Assembly (NCBI GenBank): GCA_017632155.1
Contig: JAGBRZ010000152.1
Coordinates: forward strand, 1-45,225
Origin: Clostridia bacterium
GTDB lineage: Bacteria > Bacillota_A > Clostridia > Oscillospirales > CAG-272
Direction of reading: 5' to 3'
Length of the DNA stretch: 45,225 bases
The position numbers and the translations under genes are program-made. The notes under the pieces were generated by a model. It was not told where the DNA came from. It made no database searches and saw only the letters and a list, made by a program, of their open reading frames with translations. Below, piece by piece: positions 8,505 to 14,253 of the stretch; position 1 is the stretch's first letter; each line of letters opens with the position of its first letter.

Positions 8505-8592
8505 CACGACTTTCAGACCCTCACGACTTTTGGGGGTCTGTTTTTATTTTACGACTTTCACAACTTTCGGGACTTTCACGACTTTCAGACCC
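8505..8592. repeat. Nine-base tandem repeats (GACTTTCAC type)
   Basis: Four head-to-tail 9-mers occupy 8553-8588: GACTTTCAC, AACTTTCGG, GACTTTCAC, GACTTTCAG. Further copies at 8508 and 8525 frame the terminator. A 16-base segment (CACGACTTTCAGACCC) occurs at 8505-8520 and 8577-8592. Lying just after the small-terminase gene, the array could be a packaging-site element, but nothing in the sequence proves that. Confidence 0.6.
8514..8545 (+). terminator. Intrinsic terminator after terS
   Basis: CAGACCC at 8514-8520 pairs with GGGTCTG at 8534-8540, followed by five T residues. It closes the long replication operon. The loop contains one of the 9-base repeat units. Confidence 0.75.
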
Positions 8593-8670
8593 CAAAACCT
8601 CGCGCGACGGAAAACCCACCCCGATAAAAAAGACCAAAATTTGAACGGTTTTTTAACAAAAAATGAACAC

Positions 8671-8699
8671 TACCAAAATTTCCCTGTAAAAATTTGGTA
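8671..8699. repeat. Short inverted repeat
   Basis: TACCAAA at 8671-8677 and TTTGGTA at 8693-8699 form a stem with AT-rich extensions on both sides. It belongs to the structured island between the convergent operons. I see no open frame or promoter that explains it. Confidence 0.4.
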
Positions 8700-8718
8700 A
8701 TTCACAGAGGCGCAAAAT

Positions 8719-8790
8719 AGCCCCTTAGAGGCGTTTTCTTTTCGGGGGTACGTTTACCACTCCCGAAGGTTAAAACGCCTCTAAGGGGCT
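8719..8790. repeat. Perfect 19-bp inverted repeat forming a large cruciform or hairpin
   Basis: The left arm AGCCCCTTAGAGGCGTTTT (8719-8737) is the exact reverse complement of 8772-8790. The 34-base loop can fold further: TTCGGG (8741-8746) with CCCGAA (8762-8767), and GGTA with TACC around a CGTT turn. No T-run follows immediately, so this is more than a plain terminator. Possible roles are an RNA element, a single-strand origin, a packaging or recombination site, or a remnant of a small inverted-repeat element. Confidence 0.7.
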
Positions 8791-8847
8791 AAAATAGGGC
8801 GCTATGGAGGTATAAAAAAGTCCCACAAACGGGGCAAGACATAAGAA

Positions 8848-8873
8848 AAGCCCCCGTTTTTTGGGGGCTTTTT
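8848..8873. terminator. Bidirectional intrinsic terminator
   Basis: AAGCCCCC (8848-8855) pairs with GGGGGCTT (8863-8870). A T-run follows on the + strand and an A-run precedes it, so it can stop transcripts from both sides. It separates the rightward operon from the leftward operon that ends at 8877. Confidence 0.8.
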
Positions 8874-8876
8874 CCT

Positions 8877-9143
8877 TCAGTCGGTAGATTTCTTTTTTGT
8901 ATCGTGCATTATCTCAATACACCGAGTACCTTTTATTTCGCAATAGTTGAAGCCACATTTTTTGAAAATTTCGAGCGCTTTTTCTACGTCTTGGGGGTCG
9001 TCACAAAAATAGTGTCCATAGTGTACTATATTATTATACCATCCCGTTAAATATGGGATTTTGTGCTTTGATAATTCTCCTTCGATCCCTTGTTTTCTAA
9101 GTTCTGCGAAATAGTCGAGCTTTGCGCGTGCTGCCATATACAT
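8877..9143 (-). CDS. Hypothetical protein, last gene of the leftward operon
   Basis: 88 residues from the ATG at 9143, chosen because GGAGGT lies about seven bases upstream. A longer frame would start inside a terminator hairpin. The protein is basic and aromatic-rich, with YNNIVHYGHYFCDD in the middle, then a helical segment and CGFNYCEIKGTRC. It shows no membrane segment and no motif I can assign. It probably has its own translation and perhaps transcription, since a terminator precedes it. Confidence 0.6.
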   Translation of the reverse strand: MYMAARAKLDYFAELRKQGIEGELSKHKIPYLTGWYNNIVHYGHYFCDDPQDVEKALEIFKKCGFNYCEIKGTRCIEIMHDTKKKSTD

Positions 9144-9160
9144 TGTTTTACCTCCATACA

Positions 9161-9183
9161 AAAACCCGCGCGGGGGCGGGTTA
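9161..9183 (-). terminator. Leftward intrinsic terminator
   Basis: On the - strand AACCCGC pairs with GCGGGTT around a C-rich loop, followed by TTT. It lies between the 27-residue membrane gene and the last gene of the leftward operon, so it may lower expression of that last gene. Confidence 0.6.
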
Positions 9184-9188
9184 TTCAA

Positions 9189-9272
9189 TTACTTATATTT
9201 TTTTGATAATTCCAAGATCACGCCCAAGAAGAATATAGCGGGCGAAAATAGTATTATTAGAATAATAGTCAC
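9189..9272 (-). CDS. 27-residue membrane protein
   Basis: The GTG start overlaps the stop of the preceding leftward gene in a GTGA, a classic sign of translational coupling. The product is one hydrophobic helix (VTIILIILFSPAIFFLGVIL) followed by a short polar, lysine-rich tail. The function is unknown. It is too short for routine gene calling, but the overlap and composition support it. Confidence 0.55.
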   Translation of the reverse strand: MTIILIILFSPAIFFLGVILELSKKYK

Positions 9273-9913
9273 GATTCCACCGCCTTATATTTTGGGGTGC
9301 GTTCCCATCCATCAAAGGCGTATAATTCGATGTCTTCTGGCGTCGCGTTTACTACTTCCGCGATCTCTGCGCGGGGGTTATCAGTTACACAATATATACC
9401 GAAGTCGGGGGTTCCGTCTTCGTATATGATCCACTCTGTACCAAGGTTAAAATATTCGATCTCGAACGTGCGAAGCCATTCGGCGCCATATTCAACGGGA
9501 TATATAACGCTCTGCCAATCACCTTGACAACACCCGCGAATGGTTGCGCGGGCGTATTCCTTGCCCGTGATAAGTTGTAACGCGTCCAAGAAACACCCCG
9601 TTTCTTCGTCGGTTTCTTCCCATCTGCGTATGATATCAAACCATTTTTTGCGCTCTGCGCGGGTGTAGTTGTCCCGTCCCGTGTATGCCTCCAAGATCAA
9701 GGTAAAATCACAATGGGGCTTTTCTCCCGCGCGAAGCATCTCTAATTCGTCTGCGATCTCCTCGAAGATTCCGGGAAGGTTGCGTAACAAGTCGCTTTTA
9801 TGGTCGTTGTAGTGTCGGTTACCATATACAGAAACGCCCTCGGGCATTTCGTCGAATTGGATCAGCGGGGAATTTTGTTCCTCGGGCGGTATTTGATATG
9901 CTTTTATTTTCAT
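9269..9913 (-). CDS. Hypothetical acidic protein
   Basis: 214 residues from the ATG at 9913 behind GGAGG. It is acidic and rich in Trp and Tyr, with a helical middle (ERKKWFDIIRRWEETDEETG) and a C-terminal segment NATPEDIELYAFDGWERTPKY. There is no signal peptide or membrane segment, and I do not recognise a catalytic motif. It overlaps the small gene on its 3' side by four bases and the gene on its 5' side by four. Acidic proteins expressed early from a regulated leftward operon are sometimes anti-defence or host-takeover factors, but nothing here shows that directly. Confidence 0.65.
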   Translation of the reverse strand: MKIKAYQIPPEEQNSPLIQFDEMPEGVSVYGNRHYNDHKSDLLRNLPGIFEEIADELEMLRAGEKPHCDFTLILEAYTGRDNYTRAERKKWFDIIRRWEETDEETGCFLDALQLITGKEYARATIRGCCQGDWQSVIYPVEYGAEWLRTFEIEYFNLGTEWIIYEDGTPDFGIYCVTDNPRAEIAEVVNATPEDIELYAFDGWERTPKYKAVES

Positions 9914-10089
9914 TTTATTATATCCTCCAAATTTACGATTTTTATGGATGTTTTATATACAGTCCAATACAGTCCCGCGCCCATTAAGATCTTGACGCGG
10001 TTTCCGTGAATTGGTCGAATTGATACGATCTTGTCAAGGTTGAAAAATTCAGTTTCTCCGTCGATTGCTGTAGCTTGCAAAAATTGCAT
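9910..10089 (-). CDS. Small hypothetical protein
   Basis: 59 residues from the ATG at 10089, nine bases after GGGGAG. An ATG at 10098 would touch that ribosome site. The product looks like a small beta-rich fold (FFNLDKIVSIRPIHGNRVKI, then YWTVYKTSIKIV), as in short single-domain proteins that bind nucleic acid or protein. No known motif is visible. It is coupled to the next gene by an ATGA overlap. Confidence 0.6.
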   Translation of the reverse strand: MQFLQATAIDGETEFFNLDKIVSIRPIHGNRVKILMGAGLYWTVYKTSIKIVNLEDIIK

Positions 10090-10090
10090 T

Positions 10091-10252
10091 CTATTCATCT
10101 CCCCATAATGTTGTCATTACTACAAAAAAGTTTATATTCGAATGCCTGGGTTCGGGTTTCAAGTTGTCAGTTACAACGTCAACCCAAGAAACACACACCC
10201 ACAAAAGAAAAGCGATCATTATACCCGAGAAAATATTACCTATTTTATACAT
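10091..10252 (-). CDS. Small membrane protein
   Basis: 53 residues from the ATG at 10252 behind GGAGGG. One transmembrane helix is predicted near the N-terminus (IGNIFSGIMIAFLLWVCVSW). A polar tail of about 25 residues follows. The gene overlaps the end of the upstream acidic-protein gene by eight bases. The function is unknown; the small membrane protein at 9189 in the same operon may be a partner. Confidence 0.55.
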   Translation of the reverse strand: MYKIGNIFSGIMIAFLLWVCVSWVDVVTDNLKPEPRHSNINFFVVMTTLWGDE

Positions 10253-10652
10253 TGGCTGCGCCCTCCAATTCTTCGGCAAATTCTTCTTCGAGTTCGTCTA
10301 ATACTTCGTGGATCATAGACCCCAAGAGGTAACATCTAATTGTTACGTCGAAGTATTCCCATTCTCCATCAAGAAATTTTTGGGCGATGTGTTCGGCATC
10401 GTCGCAAAATTCCCGCAGTGCTTCTTGTAATAAGTCGGTGTTTTCGGTGACAAATTCTTTTGCTTTCCAGGAGTTGAATGTGTAAGATCCCGAGCCATTA
10501 CCCGTTACAGAGTCACACGTCCAAAGGTCGTCGTGTAGTTCGCTTTCCCATTCGTCGCGATCTTGCAATTTTTCGACGATCTCCTCGGGTGTGTAGTTTT
10601 CGCGAATATTATCGCGAATGTCTTCATTCATTGTTTGTTTGTAGTCGTACAT
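10245..10652 (-). CDS. Highly acidic hypothetical protein, first gene of the leftward operon
   Basis: 135 residues from the ATG at 10652 with GGAGG seven bases upstream. It is strongly acidic, with repeated E/D clusters, and its end EVLDELEEEFAEELEGA is a likely helix. I recall the TPEEIVEKLQDRDEWE and SVTGNGSGSYTFN segments from gut Clostridia phages and mobile elements, always without a function. It is the promoter-proximal gene of the leftward operon and should be expressed most strongly. Its charge would suit DNA mimicry, which is speculation. Confidence 0.7.
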   Translation of the reverse strand: MYDYKQTMNEDIRDNIRENYTPEEIVEKLQDRDEWESELHDDLWTCDSVTGNGSGSYTFNSWKAKEFVTENTDLLQEALREFCDDAEHIAQKFLDGEWEYFDVTIRCYLLGSMIHEVLDELEEEFAEELEGAANV

Positions 10653-10682
10653 TGTAATTCCTCCGTTTTGTTCGTATTATAT

Positions 10683-10768
10683 ACGCGTTTTCGCGTCTAT
10701 ACTTATATTATACGCATTTTCGCGTATAAATCAAGAGGTTTTATAAAAGTTTCTACGCATTTTCGCGT
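10683..10768. promoter_or_regulatory. Three copies of a palindromic operator (O1-O3)
   Basis: Core sequences are ACGCGTTTTCGCGT at 10683-10696, ACGCATTTTCGCGT at 10712-10725 and the same again at 10755-10768. The fourth copy is the reverse complement at 11053-11066 in the divergent promoter. The near-perfect dyad fits a dimeric repressor controlling both directions. The HTH protein encoded at 11103 is the nearest candidate. Confidence 0.75.
10707..10734 (-). promoter_or_regulatory. Leftward promoter PL
   Basis: On the - strand TTGATT (10729-10734) and TATAAT (10707-10712) are 16 bases apart. Operator O2 fills the spacer and touches the -10 box, so repressor binding would block the polymerase. 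Transcription would start near 10700 and enter the 10652-8877 operon. A second TATAAT at 10676-10681 lacks a good -35 box. Confidence 0.65.
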
Positions 10769-10774
10769 ATTTTA

Positions 10775-10801
10775 CAGTTTGTTCATAAACTGCACAGTTT
10801 A
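10775..10801. promoter_or_regulatory. CAGTTT/AAACTG inverted repeats
   Basis: CAGTTT at 10775-10780, AAACTG at 10787-10792 and CAGTTT at 10795-10800 form two overlapping dyads, with spacers of 6 and 2 bases. The sequence differs from the O1-O4 operator, so a second regulator or the nearby serine recombinase could bind here. Confidence 0.4.
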
Positions 10802-11043
10802 TACACACAATATAGAAGGATCGCGCGCGTTGTTGTGTGTGTTGTGTTGTTGTGTGTTGTGGTGTGTGTTGTTTGTTTTGTTCGTTCTTTTCTTTGCTGA
10901 TCCCGTCGCGCAGTCGTGCCGGGGGCGGGGGGATATCCCCCGCACACGGCGGCCGGGTGATGTGTTTCAGTAGAAAAAATTTCAAAAAAGGCGAAAATTC
11001 TCCCAGACATTGTAAACAAATTTTGAACAATTACAGGAAAGTG
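10802..11043. other. Non-coding stretch: GT-rich tract and GC-rich hairpin
   Basis: From 10826 to about 10885 the + strand consists almost only of G and T. It is followed by a GC-rich segment with the hairpin GCGGGGG (10925-10931) and CCCCCGC (10937-10943), and the palindrome GGGGGATATCCCCC at 10928-10941. I see no convincing gene. It may be an untranslated RNA or a spacer with binding sites. Confidence 0.45.
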
Positions 11044-11072
11044 TTGACAAATACGCGAAAACGCGTTATACT
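11044..11072 (+). promoter_or_regulatory. Rightward promoter PR with operator O4 in its spacer
   Basis: TTGACA at 11044-11049 and TATACT at 11067-11072 are 17 bases apart. The operator ACGCGAAAACGCGT (11053-11066) sits entirely between them. Transcription would start near 11079, about 24 bases before the HTH gene. The layout implies strict repression, probably autoregulation. Confidence 0.85.
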
Positions 11073-11102
11073 GTGAGTACATTCAAATTGGAGGGAATCA
11101 AA

Positions 11103-11351
11103 ATGAACGAAATAGCGATTATCAAAGCAATTATGGAAAGCAGTACACCGAAGATCACCCAAGATGTACTGCGCGAACGACTCGGGTACAAAACACTCTC
11201 GGGCGTGAACGATCGTCTGAATCGTGGTAAGAGTATGAAGGTAGATAATTACGTTCAGTTCTTGGACGCGCTCGGCTACGAGTTGATTGTGCAGCCGAAG
11301 ACGGCTCGTGATGCCCGCGAAGGTAGTTATAAGGTAGGTGGCGAAGAATGA
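11103..11351 (+). CDS. HTH regulator, candidate repressor of the O1-O4 operators
   Basis: 82 residues from ATG 11103 behind GGAGGG. The segment ITQDVLRERLGYKTLSGVND reads as a helix-turn-helix, followed by VDNYVQFLDALGYELIV, the second half of a small XRE-like fold. As the first gene after PR, whose spacer is an operator, it probably represses its own promoter and the leftward promoter. It overlaps the recombinase start by four bases. Family membership is judged from pattern only, and an activator role cannot be excluded. Confidence 0.7.
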   Translation: MNEIAIIKAIMESSTPKITQDVLRERLGYKTLSGVNDRLNRGKSMKVDNYVQFLDALGYELIVQPKTARDAREGSYKVGGEE

Positions 11352-11932
11352 GGTACGGTTACGGTCGTGTGAGTAGCACCACACGTTATGCGGGTGGCGA
11401 AGATGGTAATAGCTTGGAAGCCCAGGATAAGAAGTTACGCGCGGCGGGTTGTGATGAGATTATATTGGAAGCCTACACGGGAACGAAGATGGATCGCCCG
11501 AAGTTTACGAAGCTGATTGCGAAGTTGGTATCTGGCGACACGTTGGTTGTGTGTAAGCTCGACAGATTTGCGAGAACGGCCACGGAAGGTGTTGAACTGA
11601 TTAAGGAACTGATGGGTCGAGGAGTATCGGTACACGTTCTGAATATGGGTTTGGTGGAGGATTCACCGACAGGTAGATTGACGCTGACGATAATGATGGC
11701 GTTCGCGGAATACGAGCGCGATATGATTATCGAAAGATTGAACGACGGTAAAGAGGAAGCGAAAGCGAAGAATCCCGATTATAAAGAAGGTAGGAAAGCG
11801 ATTGAGATACCCTTGGAGTTTGAGGGTTGCCGGAATTATGTAGCTGAGGGAAATATGACGGTAGTCGAGGCGTGTAAGTATCTCGGTATCAGCCGTAGCC
11901 TGTGGTATAAGTGGATGAAGCAGGTAGCGTAA
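11348..11932 (+). CDS. Small serine recombinase (resolvase/invertase type)
   Basis: 194 residues. The N-terminal catalytic domain has YGYGRVS with Arg7 and Ser9 as expected active-site residues, then CKLDRFART and AEYERDMIIERLNDG, the long E-helix. The C-terminal VVEACKYLGISRSLWYKWM is a helix-turn-helix for DNA binding. The size equals Tn3 resolvase or DNA invertases and is far below large serine integrases, so I do not read it as the phage integrase. In a plasmid-like prophage a multimer-resolution role is plausible. I saw no clear invertible segment in the tail-fibre region. Confidence 0.85.
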   Translation: MRYGYGRVSSTTRYAGGEDGNSLEAQDKKLRAAGCDEIILEAYTGTKMDRPKFTKLIAKLVSGDTLVVCKLDRFARTATEGVELIKELMGRGVSVHVLNMGLVEDSPTGRLTLTIMMAFAEYERDMIIERLNDGKEEAKAKNPDYKEGRKAIEIPLEFEGCRNYVAEGNMTVVEACKYLGISRSLWYKWMKQVA

Positions 11933-11953
11933 AGCGGAGGGAGGACGATAGTA

Positions 11954-12187
11954 ATGGATAAAACACAGGAGTTGTTGTATCGGGCCGCGAGTGTTCCGAA
12001 AGACGTTCGGTATATGTTGTGTGATATGGGTTACTACAACGACGCGATGAAGGGTTATATGATCGCGGGTATGCGGAAGATGGGATTTAGCGAGAGCGAG
12101 ATCCGAAAAGCGGTACTCGGAATGCGTAGTGCGCACGACGAGCTGACGGCAGAGGAAGCCGAGAAGGTATACACGGAGGAATCGTGA
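11954..12187 (+). CDS. Hypothetical protein
   Basis: 77 residues from ATG 11954 with GGAGGGAGG upstream. It is helical and Met-rich (GYMIAGMRKMGFSESEIRKAV). The end LTAEEAEKVYTEE is acidic. No motif is recognised. Its stop overlaps the ATG of the next gene by one base, so it belongs to the operon from PR. Confidence 0.6.
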   Translation: MDKTQELLYRAASVPKDVRYMLCDMGYYNDAMKGYMIAGMRKMGFSESEIRKAVLGMRSAHDELTAEEAEKVYTEES

Positions 12188-12351
12188 TGAGAAGACGCAC
12201 CCCAAAGAAGCGTCGTCGTAAGGACATAGAGACGGCGCTAAAGATGATAATATATCCCCCGGTAATCGTGTTGGGACTGATACATAATTATAAAAGGAAG
12301 GAAAAAGGTAAGAAAAATGGGAGTAAGAGCGGAAATAGCCGATGTAATTAA
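12187..12351 (+). CDS. Small basic membrane-associated protein
   Basis: 54 residues from ATG 12187, overlapping the upstream stop by one base. A very basic N-terminus (RRRTPKKRRRKD) is followed by a short hydrophobic segment (MIIYPPVIVLGLI) and a lysine-rich tail. It could bind DNA or sit at the membrane. The 3' end overlaps the next gene by 35 bases, which lowers confidence. Confidence 0.45.
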   Translation: MRRRTPKKRRRKDIETALKMIIYPPVIVLGLIHNYKRKEKGKKNGSKSGNSRCN

Positions 12352-12913
12352 GAGTCTGCGTTGGCTCTCGGAGGAACTGCGCGCTGAGAAGCGCGCGAAT
12401 GAGGCGAAGATATGCCGTGTGGCTGCTGATCGGTTGAAGAAAATCGACGAACACTGTGCGGAGTTTGCTTCGATTCTACCCGCCTGTGAGGGCTGTGAGG
12501 GTAAGACCGTGTTTGGTGAGCGCACCGAGTCCTGTGTGTATAACATCGACGATATGTACTGTATGGATCGCGCGCGGAAGAATTATTTCGCGCTTAAAGA
12601 TCGTGCTGAGAAGTCGGAAGCCGAGGTTGAAAGATTGGAGCGAATACTTAATTCGTATGCCTTGCAATACGGTACAGTTACAGACCAACAGAAAGTCATC
12701 GATGAAGCAAAGGTCAAGGTTGCGATTAAGATTTTTGCGGAGATTGCGAACAAACTTCGGGGAGATATAAACGACATTATAGAGAGTGTAGATCGTATCA
12801 CAGACCCAGATGCGATAGACGGGCAATATGAAGAAATAGGCACGAAGTCGGCCTTACTTTATGACCTTGCCGAACTCAAAAAGAAATACACGGAGGTAAA
12901 GGACGATGAATAA
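12317..12913 (+). CDS. Hypothetical coiled-coil protein
   Basis: 198 residues from ATG 12317 behind GGAAGG. It is mostly helical. The first 45 residues and residues 90-115 (KDRAEKSEAEVERLERIL) have heptad character. Between them is a cysteine group (ACEGCEG...C...YC) that may bind metal. I know of no function. Proteins like this are common in the variable early region of Clostridia phages. Confidence 0.6.
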   Translation: MGVRAEIADVIKSLRWLSEELRAEKRANEAKICRVAADRLKKIDEHCAEFASILPACEGCEGKTVFGERTESCVYNIDDMYCMDRARKNYFALKDRAEKSEAEVERLERILNSYALQYGTVTDQQKVIDEAKVKVAIKIFAEIANKLRGDINDIIESVDRITDPDAIDGQYEEIGTKSALLYDLAELKKKYTEVKDDE

Positions 12914-13103
12914 GTGTCCGAAGTGCGGTGGCACGAGTGGTTTTTACACGAAGGGCGAGTATTGGCACTATTACAGGAATGATGGTCGCCCGGACGGTTA
13001 TGATTTTGTGAGCGAGGGTACGACGGCGATCTGCTTGGATTGCGGTAGGAGAATGAAGCTCGCGTTGTTGCAGGAGGAATGGGATAGTGGAAAAGACGTG
13101 TAA
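12906..13103 (+). CDS. Zinc-ribbon protein
   Basis: 65 residues. Two knuckles, CPKCGG at the start and CLDCGR at about 43, are separated by an aromatic stretch (YTKGEYWHYYRNDGRPDG). Together they form a zinc-ribbon. It probably binds nucleic acid or protein. It overlaps the preceding gene by eight bases and the following gene by 17. Confidence 0.65.
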   Translation: MNKCPKCGGTSGFYTKGEYWHYYRNDGRPDGYDFVSEGTTAICLDCGRRMKLALLQEEWDSGKDV

Positions 13104-13602
13104 GAATTGTTTTCACTATCACGCGTGTAGTGAAATGCTTCGGGTGCAAGGATATGTTCTACCCGAAAACCACGCGGGGAATGCCGAGAAGTGTGATACC
13201 TTCGTGGCGACCATCGACGTTGTACCGAAGACCGAGGTAGATCGATTGGAAGCCGAAGTTGCCGATTTGCTGAAAGATTTGGGGATTGTACGGCGTTATG
13301 GAATCTCGAAGACCGAGATTCCCGATAAGATCGAGGAAATGAAAGTGGATCTGAGGATGGCAGAGCATTGGTATTTCACCAATGATGGTCGTGACACTGA
13401 ACTTGATCGCCGTAAGACCGCAGAGAATCTTTACAATATGGGCTACCGTCTACAGCGCGAGGGTACGTGGGTTCGCAAACCCGATGGTAGTTGTAGCTGT
13501 TCTGCGTGTAACAGGGACGCGAATCGTGATGGTGATTCGTGGATTTTGACCGAGTTTTGCCCTCACTGTGGTACAGCGATGAACGGAAATGTAATTGAAT
13601 AA
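13087..13602 (+). CDS. Conserved phage protein with terminal zinc clusters
   Basis: 171 residues from GTG 13087, with GGAGGAAT upstream inside the previous gene. The N-terminus CKNCFHYHAC...CDTF and the C-terminus CSCSACN...FCPHCG are both cysteine-rich and likely bind zinc. They flank a helical middle (TEVDRLEAEVADLLKDL). I recognise this architecture from many Firmicutes phages, where it has no assigned role. It is the last gene before a 160-base regulatory gap. Confidence 0.65.
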   Translation: MEKTCKNCFHYHACSEMLRVQGYVLPENHAGNAEKCDTFVATIDVVPKTEVDRLEAEVADLLKDLGIVRRYGISKTEIPDKIEEMKVDLRMAEHWYFTNDGRDTELDRRKTAENLYNMGYRLQREGTWVRKPDGSCSCSACNRDANRDGDSWILTEFCPHCGTAMNGNVIE

Positions 13603-13643
13603 CGCCGATTTGGAGGGCTACTCCATTATTATTTTTGCTTCTT

Positions 13644-13743
13644 TTTGTGCAAAATAGACAAAAAAAAAAGCTTTGGATTGGTTATTTGTGCAATTTACAA
13701 AATTTGGTTTTTATGGTATAATATCATATAACACAAATTTTGT
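13644..13743. promoter_or_regulatory. Operator-like repeats around the 13.7-kb promoter
   Basis: TTTGTGCAA occurs at 13644-13652 and 13685-13693, each followed by an ACAAAA-type segment. A perfect 10-base inverted pair, ACAAAATTTG (13697-13706) and CAAATTTTGT (13734-13743), encloses the -10 box. This is a likely repressor or activator site. Confidence 0.55.
13694..13722 (+). promoter_or_regulatory. Extended -10 promoter
   Basis: TTTACA at 13694-13699, a 17-base spacer and TATAAT at 13717-13722, preceded by TGG (an extended -10). It should drive the gene at 13762 and the following operon. Confidence 0.75.
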
Positions 13744-13761
13744 CAAGTAAGAGGTAAAAAA

Positions 13762-14244
13762 ATGATCGTATGCGCTCACGGCGATGTTGCAGAATTTTGT
13801 AGAGATCGCGAGATGTTTATATGTGAGACGTGGAGTGGTGAGCTTCGTGATTACAAGGGTAAGTGTCGCGTAGTAGTCACAGCCCAGGAGATGTCCGAGA
13901 ACGAGTATTACTTCCTAAAGGGAGAATTTCTCGCCCGAGGAATCGAATTGGTGTCGACACAGCACAAGGACGATAAGTTGGTTGTGGGCTATCTCGCGTA
14001 TGCCGAGGATCGTCGCAAGGAGAAGAAGGGTACGCGCCAACCGTTTGGTTTTCGCCGAGAGAACGGTGCAGTAGTACCGTGTCCCGAAAGCATCGCAGTA
14101 GTGGGAAAGATCCTCGAACTGCGCGATAAGGGATTTTCGTTGAGATCGATCTCCGAGAACGAGATGGTTCGCAACCCAGATGGAACGAAGATGAGTGTCA
14201 GTAAAATTCAGAAAATTATAAATAATCGAAAAATTTATGAATAA
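13762..14244 (+). CDS. Recombinase-domain-like protein without a catalytic domain
   Basis: 160 residues from ATG 13762 behind AAGAGG. The C-terminal half looks like the DNA-binding Recombinase region of large serine recombinases. It has an FGFRRENG-type turn, then ESIAVVGKILELRDKGFSLR, then KMSVSKIQKIINNRKIYE. The N-terminal 90 residues lack the catalytic serine and arginines. I recall this family as widespread and unassigned in Clostridia phages. It has its own strong promoter with operator-like repeats. It might be a DNA-binding regulator evolved from a recombinase; this is inference. Confidence 0.6.
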   Translation: MIVCAHGDVAEFCRDREMFICETWSGELRDYKGKCRVVVTAQEMSENEYYFLKGEFLARGIELVSTQHKDDKLVVGYLAYAEDRRKEKKGTRQPFGFRRENGAVVPCPESIAVVGKILELRDKGFSLRSISENEMVRNPDGTKMSVSKIQKIINNRKIYE

Positions 14245-14253
14245 GAGGAAGTT

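Noticed and set aside
8409..8644. Protein frames across the 9-base repeats after terS
   Set aside because: They are low-complexity translations of the repeats and terminator. The frames have no separate ribosome site.
10563..11082. Protein frames across the GT-rich switch region
   Set aside because: Cys/Val- or His/Thr-rich low-complexity translations on both strands, interrupted by operators and promoters.
11348..11932. Phage integrase
   Set aside because: At 194 residues it is a resolvase/invertase-size enzyme. It lacks the long C-terminal region of large serine integrases, and no att core was seen.
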